Of a stretch of DNA of 64,000 bases, positions 47,271-60,110 are shown piece by piece (positions within the stretch are counted from its first letter, which is position 1; each line of letters starts with the position of its first letter). The translations under genes and the position numbers were made by a program. This stretch comes from Carallia brachiata (Eukaryota; Streptophyta; Magnoliopsida; Malpighiales; Rhizophoraceae), in NCBI GenBank assembly GCA_021464245.1, contig JADCRB010000006.1, forward strand, positions 4,449,310 through 4,513,309. The letters are read 5' to 3'. The notes under the pieces were generated by a model, which worked only from the letters and a program-made list of their open reading frames with translations, was not told the DNA's origin and did not search any database.

Positions 47271-49326
47271 ATTTTACTTATTATTTTTATTGAACATATC
47301 ATGTTGTCTTATTTTTTAAGCAAAAAATAAGAATTCATTTACAACGTTTTGTTATTTTGTGATTTATGTCCACAATATTTTGCTTTTGTCAAAATCAATC
47401 ATCCACTTTATGTCGTCAACACATGTGTCCTTTTTCCGTCAGCTTTGTTAACTACAGCGGTACAACCTGCCAGATCACATGCCTTTGTTTACTAAGATTG
47501 TCGTGTCATCGTATATGATGATGATGTAATAATTTTTTAAAAATAAAAATTTTTATAAACTTTAATTTTCTTTTCGACTTTTTTCAATTTTTTAAAAATT
47601 TCTTTTTTTATATATTAATAAACAAAACCAGACCCAAATCCACTCTGATCCCTCCCAAGCAGCCATCGTTGCGCCTCATCCTATTTGATGGTTGTCTCCA
47701 CCATGGATGATCTGTTGAAGAACAACATATCAAGGCATCTCCATGGGCGTCTCTAACTTATGTTAATTAATGGGGGTGTCTTTTAGTGGTGTTGATGAAC
47801 TGGCAGAGGAGCGAAGTAAGGAAAGAAAGAATTTGATCTTCTTCTCTCTTTTTGGGTTTTCATTTAATGAGAGATTTAAGGTTATTGATACTATAAGAGA
47901 AGGCTTTCTGTCTCTGCATTGAGACTTGATAGTCAGTTTTGGCAAATGGGATTTCTATATCCCAGACTTATCCAATCCTTTCCCAGAAAATGAGGGCTCT
48001 TTAAATCTTTGCATCAAGACTTGGTACCTCGTCGTCTTCTTTTGTTATCTTCAATTTTCCCAATTTATTTAATTACATGAGCAAGAAAGGGTATCCCATC
48101 AACTTTTTTTTTCCCCAAAAAAAAATATCCCATGAATCTTTTAATTTTCAGAAAATTACAAAAAATTGAAGAAAATAAACGAAACTTTTAAAAATATTTT
48201 CATTTTTTAAGAAATGTTACGTTATCAAATATTGATGACATCGCAATCTGAGTAAGCAAAAGAGTGTGACGCGGCAGTTGCCACAAGACTAAATTTCTCA
48301 TTCAAATATTTGCCTTGTGATGACACTAAATCTCATTTAGTCTCAGCCAATTTGCACGTAAAGACTTTGTGATGGCACTAAGTCGCACTTAGTCTCAACC
48401 AACTCGTACACAAAGGATTGCACAATGGAATTTCATAACATGCACACAACTCACACACTCAAAAAAGATACAATAGCATACAGATGCCTTTCTCAACCTT
48501 TATTACTTTATCACAAAGTATATAAAAGAACAACAGTCAAATGAACTTTCGACAGTATTTCACTCTTTCTCTCTTAGTGGTTCCTCTCTCATTGAGTACA
48601 AATGATAAACTAAATGGTCTATTTATAGTTGACAACCCTAACTATTTAGGGCTTAAAGATAAATTGTTATTTCCCCATGATTTCTATCATCGTTTGATAA
48701 TTCTCATCTTCCTATAATCTCATCCACAATTCGATCCTGATAAGCCTTACCTCTCATGATCACTTATCACTTGATTTCGATAAGTCTCATGTACCCACGA
48801 TCCTTAGCTATACACGATCTAATAAGCATTATTTCAATGCTTAGTCAACAGGATAGAGTCATACCCACATGTCTCTACGTTTCACATGTCGCGGGAAAAT
48901 CGATGCCACACAGTGCCATGTAGCGCCATATAATGCTATGCACACTTGGCTAATGTCCAGCCTTGTGTTTGGGCCTCTTGGCCTAAGCCTATAACCTATT
49001 TGATGGAGTCCACGAACATGTAGCCCAACATATTTTGTCCAGCCCATGCCCTGATCTACCCTAGGAGCCAAATGTAAGCCCGTGCCTATGCTGAAAGCTC
49101 TCAACTTTCACCTTGTGTCAAGGTACCACCAACTCCAGTATGATTAGTGCTTAAGGGACTAACAAACTACCCCCACTTGTTGAAGCCAATGTCATCGTTA
49201 GTCAGGTGGACAGGTACTCTTCAATCTACCTTTTGAACTACTATAAAGTCACCATCTTTTTCCCTACCCGCCTCACTGTTTGAGGCATTCTTCCACTTGA
49301 CAAAATACTGAACCTGTCTGTTGTTC

Positions 49327-50560
49327 TTACTTTTTCTTGTGAATTATGTGGTCTAGGATTCTCTTTACTTCACGTTGGAACTCAATTCTGATTGTAGAAA
49401 GAGCACATCGTGCTTGTTTTCTTGGAGGCTCATCACTTGTTTTCTCGTGGAAGGGTTTGAAGAAGCTTACATGGAAGGTTGGACGCACTTTCAACCTTTT
49501 TGGGAGCTGCAACCTGTACACAACATTATCAATTTTCATCACCACTGTGAAGGGACCATCATACTTTGGAACCAACCCATGATGCATTGACTTACTGTTA
49601 ATCTTCTTTCAAATTTGGGGAGTAAGTTTCAGCAACACCTTATTCCTAACTTGGAATTGACCGTTCTTCCTTCCTATGTCAATGTACTTCCTCATCTGCT
49701 TGGCTGCCTTCTTCAAGTTATCATGGGCCTCCTCAACCTGCTATTGCTTGGAATCGGCAAACCGATGTACTGCTGGACATCTCCCTCCAAAGCTAGTTCT
49801 AGCCATATCATTGGAAGTAAATGGCTACCACCTCATAGCTAGCTCAAAGAAACTCATACCTGTGGAAGAGGATCTATGAAGATTGTAGCAAAATTTGGCG
49901 GAGTCTAACAACTCAAGTCAATTCCTCTAACTTTCGATCAAATAGTGTTGAAGATACTCTTATAGTATGTCATTGATCCACTCTATCTGGCTATCAGTTT
50001 GAAGATGGTTTACAGTAAAGAATTTTAATTCTGAATCCATCATGTTGAACAATGAGGTCTAGAACCTGCCTGTAATACAAGGATCCTTGTCGCTCACAAT
50101 ATCTTTCAGCAAACCAAAATACTTCACTAACTACTTGTAGAAATATTCAGCAGCTATCTTTGCTTTACATGAAGAGGGGGTAAGAATGAACACTGCATAT
50201 TTGGAGAACAGATCTACTACCACCATGACAAATCCCATGCCATTAATCCACAGGAACGAGCTGATGAAATCCATAGAAATTGATACCCATGACTTCATTG
50301 GAATGGACAGTGACTACAACAAACCTACCTCCTTTTGTTGTTTTATCTTGTCTTGTGGACAAGTAACACATACTTTGACATATGCCTCGACGTCATCTTC
50401 TATCTTTGGCAATAGTAGTTGTAGGACAACATGATCATCATTCTTTTGAAACTTGGATGACCAGCCACTATATATCATGACACTCATGCATAATTTTCTT
50501 TCCAAGGCTTGCACCACTAAGAACATACAAACGATTACCCTTGGCATGCAATAAACCATC
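49327..50560 (-). pseudogene. Integrase remnant of the unit B chromovirus
   Basis: The C-terminal piece (49327-49587) has HHGLVPKYDGPFTVVMKID, RPTFHVSFFKPF and ERILD-like (KRILDHI) sequence at the start of the chromodomain, which is cut short. Zinc-finger traces (VKVCVTCPQDK) lie in 50314-50562. Confidence 0.7.
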
Positions 50561-51419
50561 ATCTAGCCAATATCGTTTTACCATACACTTCCTGACATAC
50601 GGTATCACTTGCTAATATGTGGTATCATAAGGGTTCTGTGCCCTAATTTTGTCCAGCATGTCATTCTGCACTTGAGTGAGGGCAGCAACAATCTCTTACA
50701 CTTATTGGCAACTTAGGGCATCTGCAACCTGATTGTACCCCCCTGATTTGTGTTCTGATGTAAAATCATGTTTACCTAAGAACTCCTTTTATCGAGCCTG
50801 CCTTGTAAAAAGCTTCTTTTGAGTCTGAAAGAATGTATTAGCCATATTGTCAGTCTAAACTACAAACCTAGTGATCAGCAATTGTACCCTCTAGGTGTAA
50901 AGGCAATGCACAACTGTAAGCATTTCTTCTCATGTGCTAAACACTACTGCCTTGCCTTGTTGAGTTTCTAGCTTTCGCAAGCAATGGGGTGACCTTCTTG
51001 CATTAACATACCACCAATGGTTTTATCAAATGCATCAGTTAGCACATAGACAAGCAACTTAAAGTTGGGCAGCCTTAAAACTAGCTCCATGGAAACCGCT
51101 ACCTTCAACTTGTCAAAGGATTCTTGGAAATTTGTGAGCCATTTTCATAGTCTATTCTTCTTGAGCAAGTTCGCCAGTCTAGCCACCTTTTTTTATGTAA
51201 CCCTATACGAACTTCTTGTAATAGTTAGACAAGACAAAAAAGGATCTCAACTCTGACACTTTTGTAGGGGCTGACCACTCCACTATTGCCTAGACTTTTC
51301 CATTTTCCATTTTAACTTGACCTTGACTCACCCTATACTCAAGGAACATAATCTCTCACCAAGCAAACTCACTTTTTTTTCTTTACATATAATTAGTGCT
51401 CTCTCAGCCTAGACAACAC

Positions 51420-52060
51420 TAACCTCAAGTGAGACAAGTGATTCTCCAAGGACTCACTATACACAACTATATCATTAAGATATATAACCACAAAATGATC
51501 AATAAAGTCACGAAATACATCATTTATTAAATAACAGAAAGTAGCAGGGCATTAATCAAACCGAATGGCATCACCAAGAATTGATAAGAGCCATAACGAG
51601 TAATGCATGTCGTTTTCCCTTAATTTCCTTCTACAATTTTGACTTGCTAATATCCAAACTACAAATCCATTTTAGCAAAATATGAGGATTTGGCTAGTCT
51701 ATCGAACAAGTCTGCTATTAATGGGATAGGATGTTTATTCTTCACTGTCACGTTATTCAACGGCCTGTAATCCATGCACATCTGCAGGAAACCATCATGT
51801 TTCTTTTGAAACAACACTGTGGCATCATATAAGGCTTTAGAGGGCTGAGTTAGGCCTGCATCCAACAACTCCGTCAACTGCTTCCTCAATTCTACCAATT
51901 TTAGAGGACTCATGCGATATGAGCCTTGTGTCGACAAATTGGAACCAGACACTAAATCAATCTTGTGGTCAGTGGCACGCATCAAGAGAAGACACTTGGA
52001 GAGTTTAGAGGGCATCACATCAGTGAACTTGTCCAACAAATTCACAACATTGTTAGGCAC
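51420..52060 (-). pseudogene. Reverse transcriptase remnant of the unit B chromovirus
   Basis: The open piece 51659-52060 has the RT N-terminus (GSYRMSPLKLVELRKQL, MCMDYRPLNNVTVKNKHPIP, SSYFAKMDL). The catalytic region follows in 51420-51600 with stops. This part is better kept here than in unit A, while unit A better preserves the YLDD part. Confidence 0.75.
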
Positions 52061-52439
52061 CTCAGCAACACCGTCAAAGCCGTAAGGTAGGTGACTTCTT
52101 CCTTTTTCAAACCATGCTCCACTTTTATAAAAAACAGCATACCACCTGACTTTCCACCAACACTAAAAAAAAAGTGAATCTTTTAGATACAAAGAAAGGA
52201 TAATTCTCATGCATGGTCATGAGACCAGCTAAGTGAGGTAATGTAGCAACTTTTACACTCACAAAGAAATTAACTCTAGTATTATATCAAAATCATCCAA
52301 AGGCACCATAGTGAAGTTAAGTTTACCATACCAATTACTAATAGTTACTTCTATACCCAATGTCCTACCAAGCACCTGCTAGGATGACGAGTTGATTGCC
52401 TTTATTAGACTCCCGATGTTGGTGACCTAGAGACTTAGT

Positions 52440-53500
52440 GATTCCACCATCCTCTTAGTAACAAAGTTGTGGGTGGCACCCATGCCAACCTTCACCATTA
52501 ACTCTTTGTTACTAAGCTCAATCTTCACATACATCAAGCTAGATTGTGCGGCACATCCAGCTTGCACAACACTCACCAACTACAGAAGATTGACACAAGA
52601 GGGGCCAATATCATTTGTGATGCTACTTTTGCCACTCTCCTCAGCAACTATGGCACTCAGCTTCTCCCTTTTGGGGCACTCCTTGACTCTGTGTGGTCCA
52701 TTACATATAAAACAAATAGAGTTAGACTTACCTTTACATGGCTCCTAGTAGACAACTTTGTTTTTATCCTTACCATTATCGTTGTGTTTATCCTTTTTAT
52801 CATCCTTTTTCTTCTTACTTTTATCCTTGGGCTGCTTCCCAATGTCAAAATCGGAGGATTTGTTGATTCAAAAATTAACTAACTCATCAGCTATAGCCAT
52901 TGCAGAAGGTAGGCCTTTCGCACCTTACCTTTTAAGTTAGAGTTGAGCCCAAAGTTGAAGACCGGAAAGAAAGTTGAAAAGCTTGTCCTCGTCCGACATA
53001 TTCCGAATGTTAAGTATCAAGGAACTGAATTCTTTCACGTAGTCACGCGTCGTACCATTTTGCTTCATGAACTCCCTCGCAACCCATGACGTATGCCAGG
53101 GCAAGAACTAGTCCTTCAACTTCTTCTACAAGCTTTTTCGTGTCTCAATTTTAGGTCTACCCGTAATTGTATCATCATCCAACTGATTCTGCTACCACAA
53201 TTTGGCATCTTTGGCTAGATACATGCTAGTCAAATTGACCTTCTCGTCATCTGGCACTCGAGCAACCTTAAAGTACTACTCCATATCCCACAAAAAATTT
53301 TCGATCTCCTTGGCATCCCTCGCTCTCTCGAATGCATTAGACTCTGGCACCATTTTCTTGGTTGAGTCATTTATAAGACCTTTGCCAAGTTGAGAACTTA
53401 CAACCCTCTTGAGGATGGCTATTTCTGCTATCATCTCATTAAGCTAAAAAGTTGTATTTGTAGAGGCCACCACCTCATGTTGTCACTATAGATCGATTAT
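52440..53500 (-). pseudogene. Protease and gag remnant of the unit B chromovirus
   Basis: It includes an intact CCHC zinc knuckle ICFICNGPHRVKECPKREK (about 52663-52720) and gag pieces up to about 53500. The protease region around 52450 is barely recognisable. Confidence 0.65.
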
Positions 53501-54460
53501 ATATTGCTCATGGAGAGCCAATGTCTAAAACACGGTGAAATTTGGATTCTCTGGAAGATCATCAAGTATCTCAAAGAGTTTGGCTACGCACTCGTGAATT
53601 GTATTAAGACCAGAACCACCTGTCATTGGTCAAACCTTTTTGCTATGATACCAACTATCACATGGCTACATTTCTCACTCAAATTTTTGTCTTGTGATGG
53701 CACTAAGTCGCGCTTAGTCTTAACCAACTCGCATACAAAGTATTGCACAATGGAACTTCGTAACAGGCACATAACTCACGCACTCAAAAGAGACACAAGA
53801 GTATATGGGAACCTTTTCCAAACTTTATTACTTTATCACAAAGTATACAAAGGAACAACAATCAAATGCACTTTTGACAGCACTTTACTTTTTGTCTCTA
53901 AGCGCTTCCTCTCTCACTAAGTACAAATGACAACTCAAAGGGTCTATTTAGGGCTTAGAGATAATTGTTATCTCCCAGTGATCTTTATCATAGCCTGAAA
54001 ATCCTAACCTTTCCACAATCTCATCCATAACTCGATCTTAATAAGCCTTATTTCTCACGATTACCCATCACTTGATTTTAATAAATCTTATCTACCTGTG
54101 AGCCTTAGCCATGTATAATCTGATGAGCATTATCCCAATGTTTAACCAACAGGATAGAGTCACATTCACACGTCCCCACGTTCCATATATCGTAAGAGAC
54201 TTGGTACTATGCAGTGTCACACAGACTTGGTCAATTGCACAGCCTTGTGTTTGGGTCTCTTGGCCCAAGCCCACGACCCATTTGATGAAGCCCACGAACA
54301 TGCAACTCAACATCCTCTATCCAGCTTATACCTTGGTCCACCATAAGACGCACATGTAGGATCGTGCCTACGCTAAAACCTATCAACTTTCACTTTACCT
54401 CAAAGAATGCCCAGTCACTCCAATGTCTCATGTTGGGAATTGGCACAAGGTATCACCAAC

Positions 54461-56128
54461 ACAGTTGTAAAATCACGATCTGAATCATAGGATCGTATGA
54501 TCGTACAACCTTATACCATCCCATTGATTTGGTTCATTAAAAAAATTGTTTTTAACTAAGATCGGTGTAGAATCGTGCTTCAACTCGTAGAGTCAATAGG
54601 ATCGCATGATTTCACCAACCTACAAATCAACAAAATCTTTATTTGAAAAAAAGGAAAAGTAAGCATCAACGCTTTGGCTTCCTCGTTCTTCCCATTTTTT
54701 TCATTCTTCTTTTTCTTCATTGTTCTGCCTCTTTAAACAAAGTAAAATTGATAAATCCTTCCAGCCAAAATTAAAACTTCCAATCAAAGGGGTAGACTGC
54801 TTTTTCTCAAGTTTTTCAAGGTCAGTTTTTCCCCTTTTCTTTTTAAGGGTTCTTGTTTCGTCGATGATTTTTTTTTGATACAAAATGTTAATTTTTTATT
54901 TTATTGAGATTTATGCTCATTGTTCACACTTTTAGCTTTCAATTTGATATGGGCTTGTGTTTTTGTTGCTAATTTTTGTTTTCTTGCATGATTATATCCA
55001 ATTTTGAATTTAGTTTTGAGTGTTTGAACAAAAATTTTTGGAACAATTTGTTGTTCTGTGGAAACTTTTGCTTTATGATGAAGTGAAAGTCAATCTTTTG
55101 TGTAACGTGTGTTGGTATATTGCAATCTTGAGAGATAAAAATAATATTTTAAAGATTTTTAACGTGTTAACTGAAGCAAATACAATGATTAAGGTAACTT
55201 TGTGGCATATTTTGTTTTCTCTTGTTGTGAAATCTTAAAGTATGAGGTGACGACAAAACTCGGAAGACAAATTGAATTTTTTATGGAGTGATCAAGTTCT
55301 TATTTGGTTTAGAATGAAATCATAGGGTTTCATGGGTTCTGAACTCCATGAGTGAAAATTGATCTAACATAATTTTGATGTTGAATACCTTTCAAAATTG
55401 ATTCTTTGTTTTTATTATTGACTCTGCATGAGGAATTGGTTGTCTAATTGAATCACACTTAAGTGCCATTGTTGCACTGTGACTAGTAAAACAGTTGCAA
55501 ATTATCATTTCAATGGCTAAAACCTAAATGTTTTTCTTGTTAAAATTTTTTTTTAGCTTAATAGTTATTCATTGATCTTTTGTTTTTTTTTTTCTCCTTT
55601 ACAAGGATGCCCACAAGATTATTTGATTTTTCAGTCAAACAGTTACAAACTATCATTTTAATGGCTATTACTTATTGTTTAATTCCCACAAGACTAGTTA
55701 TTTTAGATTTCAATTTGATATGAACTTATAGCTTAAAAGAGCTAAAACTCAAAAGGCTAATTATGTTTGTATAGCTTAAAAATATTTTGATAGAAATTAT
55801 TTTGTGAAAACTGAGTGCTTGGTTTGGATTATTGACTGTTTCGATCTCAAAAGGCTCGATGATCGCAAATTTTAGCTTCAAAATCTTTTGAAGGAGGACG
55901 TTCTTTGGATGACTATATATATACACACGGTATTGTTTTTACTTGAATTATAATTCAGGAAATTGATGGAATGCTTGGAAATTAAAAATTGCATTTCAAC
56001 TGATATTTTTTTTATATTTTTTTTGGTTAAATTTTATAGAATCTTACGATTCTATGATCTGATCTTACGATTTGAACTTGACATTTCCAAAATGATCTTA
56101 GGTAGAATTCTGATTTTAACAACCTTGG
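54461..56128. mobile_element. hAT-like non-autonomous element nested in the 5' LTR, unit B
   Basis: The copy of the unit A element. Flanked by TCACCAAC (54453-54460) and TTACCAAC (56129-56136). Ends GTTGTAAAATCACGATC and, complemented, GGTTGTTAAAATCAG. Same interior as 38677-40386 with small indels. Confidence 0.7.
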
Positions 56129-56255
56129 TTACCAACTCTAGCGAGATCAATGCTCAAGGGACTAATTGCAATCCACGTCGTTATAGTTAATGGAGGGCTA
56201 ACAGAAAAGAGGCATATGTATTAACAGACATAACGTGAAGGGTAATTTTGAGACA

Positions 56256-56777
56256 ATGGCCAAAACCTTAAATTAGTGTGTAACGTTTGGGTTTTCAACG
56301 TTTGGATGACTATATATATACTCAACGTTTTAGTTTTGTAAAATTGGTCTCCAATGTTTTTGTTTTAGGATAGTTTTGTACCTATCTGTTATTTGACTAT
56401 TTAATTTACCGAGGAGTACACTATCTACTTGTCATGTTATTATACCACCTTCTAGTAGAATATAATGTTATTAAAAATATGATGCTATGACATTTTATTT
56501 TATTTTTTTATTTATATTCAAAAATAAAAAAAAGGAAAAAAAGGAAAAAAAATATTATGCTACTATGTTTTTAAAGATATTACATCTTATTAAGAGATAA
56601 TTTGATGGCACGACAAGTAGGTGGTGTACTCTTTAGTAAATCAAACAGTTAGATAATAAAAAAGTACTGAATTATTCTATAGCAAAAACGTTGGGGACCG
56701 ATTTTATAAAAAGAAAACGTTGTATCTATAATTAAACATTAACTCAAACATTAGGCACCAATTTAAAATTTTGGCTT
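56256..56777. mobile_element. Foldback MITE with long inverted repeats, unit B only
   Basis: The two halves are imperfect inverted repeats over most of their length: GGCCAAAACCTTAAATTAG... against, complemented, AGCCAAAATTTTAAATTGG..., followed by matching AACGTTT, GGTCTCCAATGTTTTTG and TATCTGTTATTTGAC-like segments. Unit A (about 40490-40510) lacks it. The two flanking GACA motifs may be a target duplication, but the duplication length is unclear. Confidence 0.7.
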
Positions 56778-57660
56778 TTGACAAAAAAAAAAGTTATGGA
56801 CATGAATCACAAAACAAAAAAACGTTGCGGGCGAATTCTTATTTTTTGCCTATTTTTTTATTTTTAACTATTATTTTTTAGGTGTAAAATCAGTATTATG
56901 ATACATATTATTTTTTTGTTTTACTTTTTACTTATTACCAACAAAAATATTTTTACTTTTCTTTGACACTCTTCTAAACATAGGAAAGATAAAAAAATTT
57001 TCTCTCTTCCAATATGCATTTATCACACTTTAATTTCTCTTACATTCATCTCCTTTTTTTTTTTAGGCCAAACATAAGGTAACTGCAGTATTTTTAACTT
57101 TTTATAGTATTACCTTTAACATTAACTCTTTGATGTAGACACATTTTATGGATTAGACTCTAAAATTGGAACAAGAAAAATTATTTGCCTTTTATTGGAG
57201 TGATTTTAAAATAATTATAAAATAATATAAAGTGATTGAATTTATAAAAATAAATAAATTATCATATTGTTGGATGAAATTATATTACCATTAATTGTTA
57301 TTTGTGTCTAATTATATAGCCTTCTCAATTGCAAATCGTTAAAAAAAGACAGAGAGAGAGAGACAAGGGAATGAGAAAACCTTAATGCACATTTTTGACT
57401 TTAAAAGGTTTTAATTCAAATGAATGCGAGCAAGATGTAAACTTGGCGACTCAAACTTGCTAGCGTGAGCATTGTGGTCTACACAAAAATAAATATCCAG
57501 CATCTCCCTCTCCCCTCCTCCCCCCACTCACCAGCAACTAATCCTCTAAAACCCAAAACTAAGGGCCCGTTTGGAGACGTTGTCAATTTTTTTTTTCTAT
57601 TTGTTGAATTTTTGTTTTTATTACTGTTAATTTTTGTTTTTTTTTTCTATAGGAATAAAA

Positions 57661-59095
57661 GGGAAATTTACATTTGTCACTGTATAAATAGAGTGTATTT
57701 ACAACTGACATCCCATAATTTCTAAAATTACAAAAAACATACTCTGACTAACGGCTGTTAGTCAACTCGGACGGAAAATATAAATTGACCTTCATACCCT
57801 TGTATATATTTTCAAGTTAGAAACCCCTAATTTAACTTTACAACCTCCTCACCCACCTTAAATCTTATTTTTTTTCTTTCAATTCCAAAACCAAAACCCA
57901 ACAAATAAGCTGAGATAATGGGTGGAGGGAAGAAAAAGAATAAATTAACACCTAAAAAACTTTTGATGAGTACTAAATCAGGAGTAAGTTCTGCACAAAA
58001 AAAAAAAAAAAAACTAGCAATTAGACAATTGCAGTCCTCAACCATGGTGGTTTTGTTGGTGCTTATGTTGGATCTTTCTTTGCCAATAGCCAAGGTAATC
58101 CAACTATCTTCTGTCTCAAAGACTTGTTAAAAGAGGAGAAAAAAAGAAAGAAAGAAAAATGTTAAACAACATCACATCTGTTCATCACAAAGTCATCCAT
58201 CCAATGGTTGTAGCTTAACAACGTATTTGCAATCTAAAGCCATCTTTTCCTTCCTCTTTTCTCTATCTCTCCATAACTCATTTTACCAAACCTAACAAAA
58301 CCATGTATCTTTATACAAATGATCAAGAGGAATTTTCTAATTATTTAACTAAATACTTTTCTTTTTTCTTTTTTGGGAAAAAAGAAAAACTCAAAAAAAT
58401 AAAATATTTTGATTTTTTTTCCAAACTAAATTTTTCTGGGAAAAAAAATTCAAGTTTGGAACATAAATTGGAAGAAGAAGACGATAAGTTAATGGGCTTG
58501 GATTGGATACCAAGAAATAAGATTTTTTTTTTTTTTCAAATCAACTTGTTTTGGGGAAAAAAATTCAAAATTTGAAACAAAAATTTGAGGTAGAAGGTGA
58601 CACACGTACACGTTCTTTGTAATAAACCCAAAAAATCTTTGTAAAGAATTTTTTTTCTTTAACTCTGATTTGGGGTTCAAAGATGTTAGTAGGAAAAAGA
58701 TTTTGCTTTGGGATGAAGACTGTGATGATTTTTGTGGGTTGGATCTTGATTGCTTGGATTGCGATGGTGGTGGTGGTTCTGCCATCCATGCCTTGATTCC
58801 ATTGCTATTTTTTCTGATTTTTGTGTTTGTTTCAATCTTGTGTGGCTCAACAAGAAGAAGATAAGGAATTTTTTAATTTTTTTTGGGATTTTTTACATGT
58901 AAGAGCATTTTAAACCCTTTTACCCATTTATAATGGTTTTTTTGCAATTAAAAATAACTTTTACCAACGGCCACTTAACAGAATATGTTTCTTGTAACCG
59001 AAAATAAAATTTAGTATGTTTTTTATAATTTCTCAAATTAGGGGATGTCAATTGTAAATACACCCTATTTTTAGGATGAAAAATGTAAATTGCCC
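57661..59095. mobile_element. Nested DNA transposon with about 100-bp terminal inverted repeats
   Basis: It starts GGGAAATTTACATTTGTC and, complemented, its other end starts GGGCAATTTACATTTTTC; similarity between the two arms continues for about 100 bp (GTATTTACAACTGACATCCC / GTATTTACAATTGACATCCC). Exact 8-bp target duplication GAATAAAA (57653-57660 and 59096-59103). The related element at 25596-26696 has GAATAAAA once, uninterrupted, at 25712-25719: an empty site. The interior has only short frames and poly-A/T runs; no transposase. The 8-bp duplication fits hAT; long arms would also fit a Mutator-like element with 8-9 bp. Confidence 0.85.
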
Positions 59096-59109
59096 GAATA
59101 AAAAAGTAA

Positions 59110-60110
59110 ATAGAAAAATGATAATGAAAAAATGGTAAAAACAGTATGCATATAGAGAGAAAAATGGGAGAGAGAGAGAGGGTAGAGAGAGAATGAGTAG
59201 AGAGAATGGCAGAGAGTAAAAAAAGGAGAGAGAAAGAGAGTAGACAGAAAATGAGTAGAGAGAATGACAGAAAGAGAAAGGGTAGAGAAAAAATGAGTAA
59301 CAAAATAGTAGAGAGAGAAAAGAGAGAGAGAGAGAGGTAGAGAGAGAATGAGTAGAGAGAATGGCAGAGAGAGGGTAGAGAAAGAGAGGGTAGAGAAAGA
59401 ATAAGTCAAGAGAATGACAGGGAGAAAAAAATGAGAGAGAGAGCGTAGAGAGAGAATGAGTAGAGAGACTGATAAAATAAGAAAAAAGAGAGAGCCTAGG
59501 TAGAGAGAGAATAAGTAGAGAAAATAGTAGAGAGAAAAAGGAGAGATAGAGGGCAGAGAGAGAATAGTAGAGCAAGAAAAAGGAGAGAGAATGTGGGTAG
59601 ACAGAGAATGGTAGAGAGAAAAAAGAGAGAGAGAGAGAGGGCAGAGAGAGAATGAGTAGAGAGAATGGTTGAGGGAGAAAAAGGAGAGAGAGAGAGTGGG
59701 TTGAGGGACAATCAGTATAGAGAATGGTAAAAAGAGAAAAAAGAGAGAGAGTATAGAGAAAGAATGAGTGGAGAGAGAAAAATAAGAAAAAGGATAGAGA
59801 GAGAATGGTAAAAAGAGAAAAAGGAGAGAGAGTATAGAGAAAGAATGAGTGGAGAGAGAAAAATAAGAAAAAGGATAGAGAGAGAATGGTAAAAAGAGAA
59901 AAAGGAGAGAGAGTATAGAGAAAGAATGAGTGGAGAGAGAAAAATAAGAAAAAGGATAGAGAGAGAATGGTAGAGATAGAAAAAAGAGAGAGGGTAGAGA
60001 GAGAAAGAGTAGAGAGAGAAAAAAATATAGCGGGATAGTGAGAGGATGAGTAAAGAGAGATATGATAAAGAGGTTGGATAGAGAGAGAAAATGTTGTAAG
60101 AGAAAGTATA
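59110..60110. repeat. Purine-rich minisatellite of the unit B Tourist-like element
   Basis: The same kind of AG repeat as 25735-26515 but longer. Within it an 81-bp unit starting GAGTATAGAGAAAGAATGAG recurs at 59749, 59830 and 59911 with almost no differences, which indicates recent local amplification. Confidence 0.9.

Larger units (their letters stand above)
48279..56167 (-). mobile_element. Decayed chromovirus-type Ty3/gypsy retrotransposon, unit B
   Basis: It is at the same position as the unit A copy, with the same neighbours. 3' LTR 48279-49164, 5' LTR 53656-56167 split by a hAT-like element. The polypurine tract AGTGGGGGTAGTT abuts the 3' LTR. Primer-binding site TGGTATCATAGC (near 53643-53654). 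Target duplication GCAGT / GCAAT. Coding parts are strongly decayed. Confidence 0.85.

Noticed and set aside
57918..58130. A 70-codon Lys-rich frame inside the nested transposon
   Set aside because: Depends on a long poly-A run and has no similarity; the element's interior is otherwise non-coding.
58920..59711. Similar Ser/Leu-rich minus-strand frames of up to 175 codons
   Set aside because: Same low-complexity AG repeat; overlapping open frames in several phases.
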